A DNA stretch of 64,000 nt, taken from NCBI RefSeq assembly GCF_017876595.1, contig NZ_JAGIOG010000001.1, forward strand, positions 3,162,001 to 3,226,000, read 5' to 3'. Shown piece by piece: positions 56,955 through 64,000 of the stretch. The DNA comes from Aeromicrobium fastidiosum (GTDB taxonomy: Bacteria > Actinomycetota > Actinomycetes > Propionibacteriales > Nocardioidaceae). How positions within the stretch are numbered: the stretch's first letter is position 1; each line of letters starts with the position of its first letter. Under the pieces are notes generated by a model. It searched no databases and had not been told where the DNA came from. It was given only the letters and a program-made list of their open reading frames with translations. A program made the position numbers and the translations under genes.

Positions 56955-57640
56955 CAGGAGCGTCGGTGGTCGTCGGCGTCCTGCCCGGTCACGAGCTCGT
57001 CGACGGTCTCCTCGATGTCGGGACCGCTGGTGTAGACCACCTGCTCGTCGGCGACGACGTGCTCATCGGCCAGCAGCGGCGAGAGCGGCTTGTCGTCGGC
57101 CTTGGCCTTGACGTCCTTGGCGGCGTCCTTGGCGTCGTCGACGACTTCGGCCGCCTTGTCCTTCACGTCGTCGACCAGACCCTTGGCCTTGTCAGCGAGA
57201 TCGTCGTCGGCAGCAACGTCCTCGGCCTTGGCCTTGACGTCCTTCGCGGCATCCTTGGCGTCGTCGGCGACATCGGCCGCCTTGTCCTTCACGTCGTCGA
57301 CCAGACCCTTGGCCTTGTCAGCGAGGTCGTCGTCCTTCACGGCGTCTTCGACGTCCGACGCGAGGTGCTTGGCCTTGCTGGCAGCGTCGTTCACGATGCC
57401 CTCGGCGCGCGACACGATGTCGTCGACCCGGGGGTCGTCCTTGACCTTGGCGGCGGTCTCGCGGACGAAGTCCTCGGCCTGGGTCGTCGCCTGCTGGACG
57501 CGCGGATCGTCCTTGACCTGCTGCGCGGTGTGCTTGATCTGCTCGTAGCGCTCACGACCGGCCTTGGCGCCGAGCGTGTAGCCGATGCCGAAGGCCGCAG
57601 CGAGGGTCAGCTTCTTGATGGGGTGGCTGAAGAGGCTCAT
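56954..57640 (-). CDS. LEA-like / YtxH-type repeat protein
   Basis: 228 residues. A short N-terminal hydrophobic segment (LTLAAAFGIGYTLGAKAG) resembles YtxH-type small stress proteins. From about 35 to 185 it is highly charged, Lys/Asp/Ala-rich and likely helical, with a nearly exact 42-residue duplication (DDDLADKAKGLVDDVKDKAA in both units, then DDAKDAAKDVKAKA). This resembles group-3 LEA proteins, which protect against drying. The DNA repeat lies at about 57100-57225 and 57226-57351. TAGGTT (57647-57652, minus) is six bases before ATG 57640. It shares one base with the oxidoreductase gene. Confidence 0.85.
   Translation of the reverse strand: MSLFSHPIKKLTLAAAFGIGYTLGAKAGRERYEQIKHTAQQVKDDPRVQQATTQAEDFVRETAAKVKDDPRVDDIVSRAEGIVNDAASKAKHLASDVEDAVKDDDLADKAKGLVDDVKDKAADVADDAKDAAKDVKAKAEDVAADDDLADKAKGLVDDVKDKAAEVVDDAKDAAKDVKAKADDKPLSPLLADEHVVADEQVVYTSGPDIEETVDELVTGQDADDHRRS
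57100..57351. repeat. In-frame duplication of about 126 bp in the LEA-like gene
   Basis: Two adjacent copies, about 57100-57225 and 57226-57351, with long identical stretches (for example the segment encoding DLADKAKGLVDDVKDK). A recent in-frame duplication; a candidate for length variation between strains. Confidence 0.7.
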
Positions 57641-57646
57641 GGATCG

Positions 57647-57652
57647 AACCTA
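57647..57652 (-). promoter_or_regulatory. -10 of the LEA-like gene
   Basis: TAGGTT on the minus strand, six bases before ATG 57640. Confidence 0.55.
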
Positions 57653-57694
57653 CCCAGCAACCCGCTGGCCGACCAGTCGAGTTGTGACGTACGA

Positions 57695-57727
57695 CGAACG
57701 GGTGCGCCCGGAGCCCCGGACGCACCC
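57695..57727 (-). terminator. Terminator after the alkaline phosphatase gene
   Basis: GGGTGCG (57700-57706) pairs with CGCACCC (57721-57727), enclosing a CCGG-rich loop that can pair further. It lies 20 bp beyond the phosphatase stop. Confidence 0.55.
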
Positions 57728-57746
57728 GCTCGCTGTCGTTCGTGTG

Positions 57747-59480
57747 TCAGCGCGTGACGGTGACGCTGCGCGCCTTGGTCGCCGTGCCGCCGGGGCCCGT
57801 CGCCGTCACGACGACCTTGAGCGCACCCTTGACGCGGGTCTTGACCCGGATCTCGGCCGTGCCACCGCGGGCACCGAGGGTCTTGGTCGCGAGCGTCCGG
57901 CCGCCCTTGACCACCGTGATCCTGACGGACGTCGCACCGCCCGCGCTCGTCGAGACGCGCAGGCCCTTCTTGGTCAGCGTCTTCGCCGAGATCTTCTTGT
58001 CGGTCACGACCGCCACGACGGGAGCGCCTGCCGGAGCGGGCTGCTGCGGCGTGGGCTGTGCCGTCGGCGGCGTGGTCGTCGGCAGCTTGCTCGGCGTGCG
58101 ACCCAGCATCGTCGAGAACAGATCGGTCTGGTCGATCGTGCCGGTGACGTTGGCGGCCTGCGGCCCTGAGGCTGCGACGCGGATCTGGCTGCCGGTGTGG
58201 CTCTGCGACGAGCCGGGGGCCGCCGTGGAGTAGGCGACCGTCATGGGGTCACCGTCGAACGTCTTGACGGTGGCCGTGGCCTTGCCGCCCGTCGCACCCG
58301 TGGCGTCCGTCGTCGTCCCGCCGTTGCCGACGATCTGCGTGGAGTGCGCGTGGTCACCCGTCACGATGATCAGCGTGTCCGGGTGCTTCGCCTGGTAGGC
58401 CTGAGCGACCTTCAGCGCGTTGTCGAGCTCGAGGACGTCGCCGATGGCCCCGCAGATGTCGGATGCGTGCTCCTGCTTGTCGACCATCGCACTCTCGACC
58501 TGCAGGAAGAATCCCTTGTCGTTGTCGAGCAGCTTGATGGCCTTGTCGGTCATGTCGGCCAGCGACGGCTGCGTGCCGCGGTCTGCCGTCTTGCAGGTCG
58601 TCGTCGGTCCGCCCGCACCGGCCGGCGTCGCGGTCAGCGGCTCGTAACGCGGCGTCATGTTGGCCGAGGCGAACAGGCCGAGGATCGGGCCCTTGTCGAG
58701 CGACGTCACGCCGTCGAGGGCCGTCTTGGTGTCGACGGCCTGGTAGCTGTACGTGCTCTTCGCGTAGTCGAGCACGGACGGGCCGGCGTCGGTGGCCTGC
58801 GCATAGCGGGCCGCGCCGCCGCCGAGGAGGACGTCGATCTTGTTGTCGACGAGCTGCTCAGCGATGGATCCCTTGCCGGCGGGCACGGCGGACTTCTTGG
58901 CGTAGCCGCACTTGGCCATGTTGGCGGGTCCCTGGCACTCGCGCAGGTTGATGTGCGAACCGGCGGCGGCCGGCGTCGCGTCCGTGATCTCGGCGGTCGA
59001 GACGTTGCCGGTGCGCTTGCCTGCGGCCTTGTACTTCTCGAGGACGGTGTCGTAGTCGGTGCCGGGCGCGGTGTCGGACGCGCTCGGGCCCTGCGAGATG
59101 CGGCTGTCGACGGTCTTCTTGCCGGTCGACCAGCCGCTGGCCGTCGGGGCCGAGTCGGAGACGTAGTTGATCGGGTAGTCGTTGGGGTCAGTGCCCGTCT
59201 TGAGGCCGAACGTCGTCATCGCGCCGGTGAACGGCAGCTCGTCGAGGGCGAAGCGGCCCTTCGCGCCGAGCTCGTAGTTGCGGGCGGCGGTGATGATCGA
59301 GTCGTCGGTGCCGTCGCCGATCAAGAGGATGACGTTGCGGGGCTTCTCCGGGCTGATGGCCTTGGCCAGCGTGGCCGAGCGGTCATCGGTGAAGCCGGGC
59401 GAGACCGCCTGCACCGCGCTGCCGATGGCGAGCCCGCCCAGTGCCAGGGCACCCGCGGCCACCAGTGTTTTCCTACGCAT
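57747..59480 (-). CDS. Secreted alkaline phosphatase
   Basis: 577 residues. Signal peptide 1-26 (TLVAAGALALGGLAIGSAVQA). The PhoA-type catalytic domain follows: NVILLIGDGTDD with the metal Asp56, VSDSAPTASGW with nucleophile Ser110, FLQVESAMVDKQEHA with metal Asp and His, and VTGDHAHSTQIVG near 400. After a Thr/Pro linker (about 465-490) a C-terminal beta-sandwich (residues 500-577, LRVSTSAGGATSVRITVVKGG) resembles cell-surface Ig-like modules. It frees phosphate from esters outside the cell. It starts at ATG 59480 with AAGGA about 9 bases upstream. I see no clear Pho box. Confidence 0.92.
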   Translation of the reverse strand: MRRKTLVAAGALALGGLAIGSAVQAVSPGFTDDRSATLAKAISPEKPRNVILLIGDGTDDSIITAARNYELGAKGRFALDELPFTGAMTTFGLKTGTDPNDYPINYVSDSAPTASGWSTGKKTVDSRISQGPSASDTAPGTDYDTVLEKYKAAGKRTGNVSTAEITDATPAAAGSHINLRECQGPANMAKCGYAKKSAVPAGKGSIAEQLVDNKIDVLLGGGAARYAQATDAGPSVLDYAKSTYSYQAVDTKTALDGVTSLDKGPILGLFASANMTPRYEPLTATPAGAGGPTTTCKTADRGTQPSLADMTDKAIKLLDNDKGFFLQVESAMVDKQEHASDICGAIGDVLELDNALKVAQAYQAKHPDTLIIVTGDHAHSTQIVGNGGTTTDATGATGGKATATVKTFDGDPMTVAYSTAAPGSSQSHTGSQIRVAASGPQAANVTGTIDQTDLFSTMLGRTPSKLPTTTPPTAQPTPQQPAPAGAPVVAVVTDKKISAKTLTKKGLRVSTSAGGATSVRITVVKGGRTLATKTLGARGGTAEIRVKTRVKGALKVVVTATGPGGTATKARSVTVTR

Positions 59481-59580
59481 CAGATGTCGTCCTTGTCTCG
59501 TCGTCAGAAGATGACGCCAGACTGTCGACGCCGTCCGACCTGACGGCCAACACGAGAGCACCGGACGGTGAACGGTCGAT

Positions 59581-62500
59581 TCAGACTCCGAGCAGCCCGC
59601 GGATGTCGGCGGACGTCAGCGCGCCCGACAGCGCCGCCCCGTCGTCGATGACGGCGTCGAACAGGGCCGACTTGCGGGCCTTCAGCTCCATGACCTTCTG
59701 CTCGATCGTGTCGACGGAGACGAGACGGTAGACCATGACGGGCCTGGTCTGGCCGATGCGGTGGGCACGGTCGACGGCCTGGGCCTCAGCCGCGGGGTTC
59801 CACCAGGGGTCGAGCACGTAGACGTAGTCAGCCTCGACCAGGTTGAGCCCCACGCCGCCGGCCTTGAGGCTGATGAGGAACACCGAGGTGTCGCCGGAGG
59901 TGAAGGAGTCGACGGCGGCGGTGCGGTGGCGCGTGCGCCCGTCGAGGTAGGAGTACGCGATGCCGTCGTCGTCGAGCCGCGACCTCACCCGCGCGAGATA
60001 GCTCGTGAACTGGCTGAACACCAGCACCCGGTGCCCCTCGGCCGTGACCTCGTGCAGGTGCTCGAGCAGCACGTCGATCTTGGCCGACCCGACCCCGTCG
60101 TGCTCGTCGTCGACCAGGCCGGGGTCGAGGCTCAGCAGTCTCAGCTTGGTGAGGGACGCCAGCACCTCGAACCGGTGGTCGGACGAGTCGTCGGCCAGCA
60201 GCCCCATGACCTTCTGGCGCTCGCGCTGCAGGTGGGTCTGGTAGATGCGGGCGTGCTTGGGGCTGAGGGCGACCTCGAGCACCTGCTCGGTCTTGGGCGG
60301 CAGATCGGCGGCGACCTCCTCCTTGGTGCGGCGTCTCATCAGCGGACGGACGCGGCGCTGCAGCAGGGCGAGCTTGTCCTTGCCGTGCCCGGTCTCGATC
60401 GGCTTCTGGTAGCCGGCAGCGAACCGCTGGGGGTCGGGATAGAGGCCGGGCGCGACGATCGACAGCATCGACCACAGGTCCATGAGCGAGTTCTCGAGCG
60501 GCGTGCCGGTGATTGCCAGCTTGAACGGGGCGTCGAGGCGGCGCGCGCACTGATACGTCTTGCCGTGGTGGTTCTTGACGAACTGCGCCTCGTCGAGCAG
60601 CAACCCCGCCCACGTCCGCTCGCGGTAGGCGTCGTTCTCGATGCGGAACAGCGCGTACGACGTGACGACCAGATCAGCTCCCGCGACCTCGTCGGCGAGC
60701 TCGGTGCGGCGCCTGGCCTTGGTGCCGTGGATCGTCGCGACCTTCAGGCCAGGGGCGAACCGTTGCGCCTCGCGGGCCCAGTTGCCGACCACGCTGGTGG
60801 GTGCCACGACGAGGAACGGCCCACTGCCGCGTTCGACCTGTCGCACGATCATCGCCAGCGCCTGCACGGTCTTGCCGAGTCCCATGTCGTCGGCCAGGAT
60901 GCCGCCGAGCGAGTGGTCGGCCAGGAAGCTGAGCCAGGCGTAGCCGTCGAGCTGGTAGGGACGCAGCTCGGCGTCGAGGCCGGGCGGCAGCTCGGGCACC
61001 GGGATCTCGTCGAGCGACCGGATGGCGTCGACCTGCTTGGTCCACGACCGGGCCTGCTTGTCGATCGTGCCGAGCGCGACGAGCTCGTCCCACAGCCCAG
61101 CCTGGAACCGGCTGACCCGCAGCTGCTCGTCGTCGCCGCGCCGGTCGGTGAGCTCACGGGCCTCCTGGATCAGCTCGCGCAGCTGCACCAGCTCGGGCCG
61201 GTCGATCGACAGGTAGGTGCCGCTCAGCAGGACGAGGTGGGACTCCCCCGCCGCCAGCGCCGCGAACAACGGCCCGAAGTGCACCCGTTCGCCGTCGATC
61301 GTCACCGTGACGGCGAGGTCGTACCAGTCGCTGCGGGGATCCTTGCCGTCCTCGAGCGAGATGTGGACGACGGGTGCCGTGCCCGCGAGGCGGTAGTCGG
61401 GGCGATCGCCGACCGTGGACACGTCGACACCGGCCGCGGTGAGGGCAGGCACGACGTCCTCGCTGAGGACGACCGCCGGGTAGCCGTCGAGCTTGGCCTG
61501 CGGGACGACCTTCGCGCGTCCCCCTGCGTCGGTCGTGACGGGCAGGCCCGGCGGGGGGACGAAGGCCTCGACGAGATCGTGCTCGGCAGCACGGTCTCGG
61601 AACGGTTCGTGGCCGCCGGCCCAGCCGACCCGTCTGGGCTCGCCGTCGACCTCGTACGTGAATCCCCACTCGATCGACGCGGCCAGGCCGTCGTGCGTGA
61701 CCGTGGCCGACAGCTGCGGCGGGACGACCTCGGGCACGTCGATGCTGGGGTCGACCCGCACCGTGCCGAGCGCCCGCTGCATGCGCGGGTAGAAGTCGCG
61801 GAGGAATTCGTGGGCATCGTGCTCGGGGATCTGCACACCCTGACGGTTCTGGACGAGCATGCGCAGGGACTGGTCGAGCGGGCCGTCGAAGGGTGCCAGC
61901 CACAACCGCCGGGGACTGTCGTGGTCCCATGCGGCGATGCCGTGGGCGGGCTGGCCGATCAGCATGACGCGGTCGTCTGCCTGGGCTTCGGCGATGTCGC
62001 CGTCGGACAGACTGGCCGACACCTGCAGCCCGCCGGCCTCGCCGGGCGTGATGTCGACGCCCACCGTGAGGGGCTCTGCGAGGATCGTGATCTCGGCGTT
62101 GTTGGGGCCGATCAGCGTGACGCCTGCGTCGAGCAATGTGCCGAAGACCCGCCACGCGTCGCGGGTGAGGCCGCCGAGGTCGATCGAGCCGTCTGAGCGG
62201 CGGACGTGCGAGTAGTGGCTGCGCACCGCGACCTGCAGCTCGGCGAGGGCGTCGACCTGCGGGTTGCCGCCGCTGAAGCCGCGCGTGGACGCCTCGACGT
62301 CGGGCCACGTGGCACCGGTCTTGATCCACCGACCCGTGGCACCCCGCTTGAGCGGCCGAGCCGACAACAGCGCCTCGCCGCGGTAGTAGGACGGGGCGAG
62401 GTCGATGCTCAGGGCCCACTCGGTGCGCCGCGCCGGTGAGGACCCGCCAGCCAGTGGCGCGAGCGTCGATCGCCACTGCGGCTGGGACGGTCGTGCCTGC

Positions 62501-62886
62501 TTGCGCTGCCACGACGCGTGCGACGCGACGGCCGTGGTGGACGGCGCGACCTCCGGCACCGGCTCGGGCTCGGGCTCTGACGGGTCGATGGCCCCGCGGA
62601 CCGCGATGATCAGCGCCACGGCGTGCTTGCAGCCGAACCCGACGGGGCACGTGCAGGTGGCCGAGACGTGGGTGCTGCCCGCCTTCGTGACCCGCACCTC
62701 GACCGTCGTGGAGTACACCTGCGGGTCGGTGCCCCGCACGTCGGCACTGGCCGCGGACCCGTCGTCGTCGAGGCTGCGGACGCTCACCCGTCCGGCATGC
62801 GCATAGACCTTGCCCCGCGAGATCGAGCCCGAGTCGAACAGACGCCGCAGGTCAGCATCGGTGAGGGAGCTGATGGACGGTGTCAC
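59581..62886 (-). CDS. SWIM zinc-finger SNF2 helicase
   Basis: 1101 residues. The SWIM finger CTCPVGFGCKH (near 97-107) is CxCx5CxH. A long middle region, about 180-600, is the SNF2-associated domain. The motor starts near 640: DDMGLGKTVQAL (motif I), LLLDEAQFVKN (II), ITGTPLENS (III), and LDPWWNPAAEAQAVDRAHRIGQ split across motif VI near 1040. It is an ATP-driven double-strand DNA translocase, probably nucleic-acid-remodelling; SWIM fingers mediate DNA or protein contacts. The GTG at 62886 is chosen because TAGCCT (62894-62899, minus) lies seven bases upstream. It is independent of the other SNF2 gene at 39944. Confidence 0.93.
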   Translation of the reverse strand: MTPSISSLTDADLRRLFDSGSISRGKVYAHAGRVSVRSLDDDGSAASADVRGTDPQVYSTTVEVRVTKAGSTHVSATCTCPVGFGCKHAVALIIAVRGAIDPSEPEPEPVPEVAPSTTAVASHASWQRKQARPSQPQWRSTLAPLAGGSSPARRTEWALSIDLAPSYYRGEALLSARPLKRGATGRWIKTGATWPDVEASTRGFSGGNPQVDALAELQVAVRSHYSHVRRSDGSIDLGGLTRDAWRVFGTLLDAGVTLIGPNNAEITILAEPLTVGVDITPGEAGGLQVSASLSDGDIAEAQADDRVMLIGQPAHGIAAWDHDSPRRLWLAPFDGPLDQSLRMLVQNRQGVQIPEHDAHEFLRDFYPRMQRALGTVRVDPSIDVPEVVPPQLSATVTHDGLAASIEWGFTYEVDGEPRRVGWAGGHEPFRDRAAEHDLVEAFVPPPGLPVTTDAGGRAKVVPQAKLDGYPAVVLSEDVVPALTAAGVDVSTVGDRPDYRLAGTAPVVHISLEDGKDPRSDWYDLAVTVTIDGERVHFGPLFAALAAGESHLVLLSGTYLSIDRPELVQLRELIQEARELTDRRGDDEQLRVSRFQAGLWDELVALGTIDKQARSWTKQVDAIRSLDEIPVPELPPGLDAELRPYQLDGYAWLSFLADHSLGGILADDMGLGKTVQALAMIVRQVERGSGPFLVVAPTSVVGNWAREAQRFAPGLKVATIHGTKARRRTELADEVAGADLVVTSYALFRIENDAYRERTWAGLLLDEAQFVKNHHGKTYQCARRLDAPFKLAITGTPLENSLMDLWSMLSIVAPGLYPDPQRFAAGYQKPIETGHGKDKLALLQRRVRPLMRRRTKEEVAADLPPKTEQVLEVALSPKHARIYQTHLQRERQKVMGLLADDSSDHRFEVLASLTKLRLLSLDPGLVDDEHDGVGSAKIDVLLEHLHEVTAEGHRVLVFSQFTSYLARVRSRLDDDGIAYSYLDGRTRHRTAAVDSFTSGDTSVFLISLKAGGVGLNLVEADYVYVLDPWWNPAAEAQAVDRAHRIGQTRPVMVYRLVSVDTIEQKVMELKARKSALFDAVIDDGAALSGALTSADIRGLLGV

Positions 62887-62893
62887 GTCTGTG

Positions 62894-62899
62894 AGGCTA
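62894..62899 (-). promoter_or_regulatory. -10 of the SWIM-SNF2 gene
   Basis: TAGCCT on the minus strand, seven bases before GTG 62886; decides this start. Confidence 0.55.
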
Positions 62900-63017
62900 G
62901 TCGGCGGCACCGACACCGGTCGGCGGGCGTCCACCGAGGGGCGTGCCGTGCGTGGACCACCCTTCGACGGGGTAAGCACGCCTGGGCCGTCCGGCCCACC
63001 CATCACCAGGAGCTCAC

Positions 63018-63767
63018 ATGCCGATCTGGCTCGAGGCAGGCGCGTGGGGCCTGCTCGCGGGTGCCGCGCTGGTGATCGGCGCGCTCGTCGCGTGGTTCGT
63101 GCAGGTGCCGCGGAGTGTCGTCGCGTCGGTCATGGCCTTCGGCTCGGGCGTGCTGATCTCGGCGCTGTCGTTCGACCTGATCGACGAGGCCGAGCGGACC
63201 GGCGGTCTGCTGCCGACCGTCGCAGGGGCCCTGGGTGGTGCGGTGGTCTACGTCGCGGCCAACGTCGTCCTGGCCCGACACGGTGCCCGCCACCGCAAGC
63301 GGTCGCAGGACCAGCAGCCCTCCGAGGACGAGCACGGCGGAAGCGGGACGGCGATCGCGATCGGTGCCCTGTTGGACGGCATCCCGGAGTCCGTCGTCCT
63401 CGGGGTGTCGCTGCTCGGTGGGGGCGGCGTGGGCGTGTCCGTCCTCGCGGCGATCTTCATCTCGAACCTGCCGGAGGGGCTCTCCAGCGCGGCCGGCATG
63501 AAGCGCGGCGGACGCAGCGCCCGCTACGTCTTCGGCGTGTGGATCGGCATCGCCCTGGCGTCAGGCGTGGCGGCCCTCGTGGGGTCGCTGCTGCTGCAGG
63601 ACGCTGCACCCGAGGCGATCGCCGCCATCACCGCCGTCGCCGCTGGAGCGATCCTGGCGATGGTGGCCGACACCATGATCCCCGAGGCGTTCGAGAAGAC
63701 CCACCTGTACGCGGGTCTGCTCGCGACGATCGGGTTCCTCGCAGCGTTCGTCGTCGGCCGGGCCTGA
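63018..63767 (+). CDS. ZIP-family metal transporter
   Basis: 249 residues with about eight helices and a His/Glu/Asp/Ser-rich cytoplasmic loop near 95-112 (RHRKRSQDQQPSEDEHGG). The two metal-site helices have ALLDGIPESVVLG (near 118-130) and ISNLPEGLSSA (near 153-163), the ZIP HNxPEG motifs with Asp/Ser replacing His at some ligand positions. ZIP proteins move zinc or other divalent metals into the cytosol; the ligand changes may alter metal choice. AGGAG lies six bases before ATG 63018. It is convergent with the DUF805 gene. Confidence 0.88.
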   Translation: MPIWLEAGAWGLLAGAALVIGALVAWFVQVPRSVVASVMAFGSGVLISALSFDLIDEAERTGGLLPTVAGALGGAVVYVAANVVLARHGARHRKRSQDQQPSEDEHGGSGTAIAIGALLDGIPESVVLGVSLLGGGGVGVSVLAAIFISNLPEGLSSAAGMKRGGRSARYVFGVWIGIALASGVAALVGSLLLQDAAPEAIAAITAVAAGAILAMVADTMIPEAFEKTHLYAGLLATIGFLAAFVVGRA

Positions 63768-63789
63768 GGCTCCGGCCCGACCGACGACG
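63749..63789. terminator. Bidirectional terminator, ZIP and DUF805 genes
   Basis: CGTCGTCGGCCGGGCC pairs with GGCCCGACCGACGACG with one C-A mismatch and a 9-base loop. The ZIP stop codon is inside the hairpin, and the DUF805 stop lies six bases beyond it. Confidence 0.7.
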
Positions 63790-63794
63790 TCGAC

Positions 63795-64000
63795 TCAGAC
63801 GACAGGCGGCGTGCCGTACCCGCCGAGCTGCGCTCCCTTGGGGTTGGGGCCGTACTTGTTGTCGGGCGTGCTGTCCATCGCGTAGAACACGATCAGGACG
63901 ATGGCTCCGATGAGCGGGATGATGCCGATCAGCTGCAGCCAACCACTCTTGTCGGTGTCGTGCAGGCGGCGCGCACCGACGGAGAGGCTGGGGACGATCG
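63795..64000 (-). CDS. 3' end of a DUF805 membrane protein gene (partial)
   Basis: The last 68 codons are in the window. They encode PSLSVGARRLHDTDKSGWLQL, a membrane helix (IGIIPLIGAIVLIVFYAM), then DSTPDNKYGPNPKG and a short Gly/Pro tail. RRLHDTDKSGW and the NKYGPNP block are the DUF805 family signature (YhaH-like small inner-membrane proteins, function unknown). The 5' end lies beyond position 64000. Confidence 0.88.
   Translation of the reverse strand, partial: IVPSLSVGARRLHDTDKSGWLQLIGIIPLIGAIVLIVFYAMDSTPDNKYGPNPKGAQLGGYGTPPVV

Noticed and set aside
1..64000. CRISPR arrays, insertion sequences, prophage, tRNA or rRNA genes
   Set aside because: No regularly spaced repeats, transposase-like protein, phage gene or tRNA TpsiC-loop sequence was found on either strand by eye. 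A tRNAscan or IS search could still find a short item I missed.

Overview
The window looks like chromosomal DNA from a high-GC actinobacterium. Evidence: about 70 percent GC, strong C/G in third codon positions, frequent GTG starts, 1-8 base gene overlaps, eukaryote-like Ser/Thr kinases with an FHA protein, an MmyB-type regulator remnant, and many genes whose start codon lies 6-7 bases after a TAnnnT hexamer (leaderless transcripts). The gene set would fit Nocardioidaceae (Aeromicrobium or Nocardioides type), but there is no rRNA in the window, so this is inference. I see no phage, insertion sequence, CRISPR array, tRNA or rRNA.

Layout. 1-2 kb: tail of an unknown gene, a candidate small structured RNA, an aldo/keto reductase and a small exported protein. 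2-6 kb: fused SecDF, two tandem hairpin repeats, then a DUF6318 lipoprotein and an exported partner. 5.8-9 kb: cystathionine beta-synthase, cystathionine gamma-synthase/lyase and a DUF998-type membrane protein. 9-15 kb: permease plus universal stress protein, then sbcD-sbcC. 15-21 kb: flavodoxin-fold oxidoreductase, membrane, TPR and M50-like proteins, tgt facing a queuosine-precursor transporter, and a geranylgeranyl-reductase-type flavoprotein. 21-28 kb: membrane protein, FAD-binding dehydrogenase, DUF1304, exonuclease III, permease, and a marR-MFS pair with a clear operator.

28-40 kb: secreted M6 metalloprotease, CAP-domain protein, cold-shock protein, a 58-residue protein behind an 18-bp palindrome, a sugar-dehydrogenase-like lipoprotein, a winged-helix/DUF6884/GIY-YIG fusion, a thioredoxin with a SigR-type promoter, BluB, a lytic transglycosylase, an excalibur protein, a DODA-type dioxygenase and a serine hydrolase. 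40-48 kb: SNF2 helicase, two tandem secreted histidine phosphatases, a GH6 glycosidase, membrane and exported proteins. 48-56 kb: ECF sigma factor and two Ser/Thr kinases, one next to an FHA protein, then a scar holding the 3' ends of a lost SDR gene and a lost regulator gene. 56-64 kb: quinone-oxidoreductase-like enzyme, an LEA-like repeat protein, secreted alkaline phosphatase, SWIM-SNF2 helicase, ZIP-type transporter and the end of a DUF805 gene.

Common threads: protein export and many exported hydrolases (SecDF, M6 protease, CAP, GH6, alkaline and histidine phosphatases), thiol and sulfur metabolism (CBS, CGS, SigR-driven thioredoxin), tRNA queuosine salvage, and phospho-signalling. Most of the window is ordinary core and accessory chromosome. 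The most unusual items are the deletion scar at 55.4-56.0 kb, the three-domain fusion at 33.0-34.6 kb, the hairpin repeats behind secDF, the palindrome-controlled 58-residue protein, and the candidate RNA at 0.3 kb.
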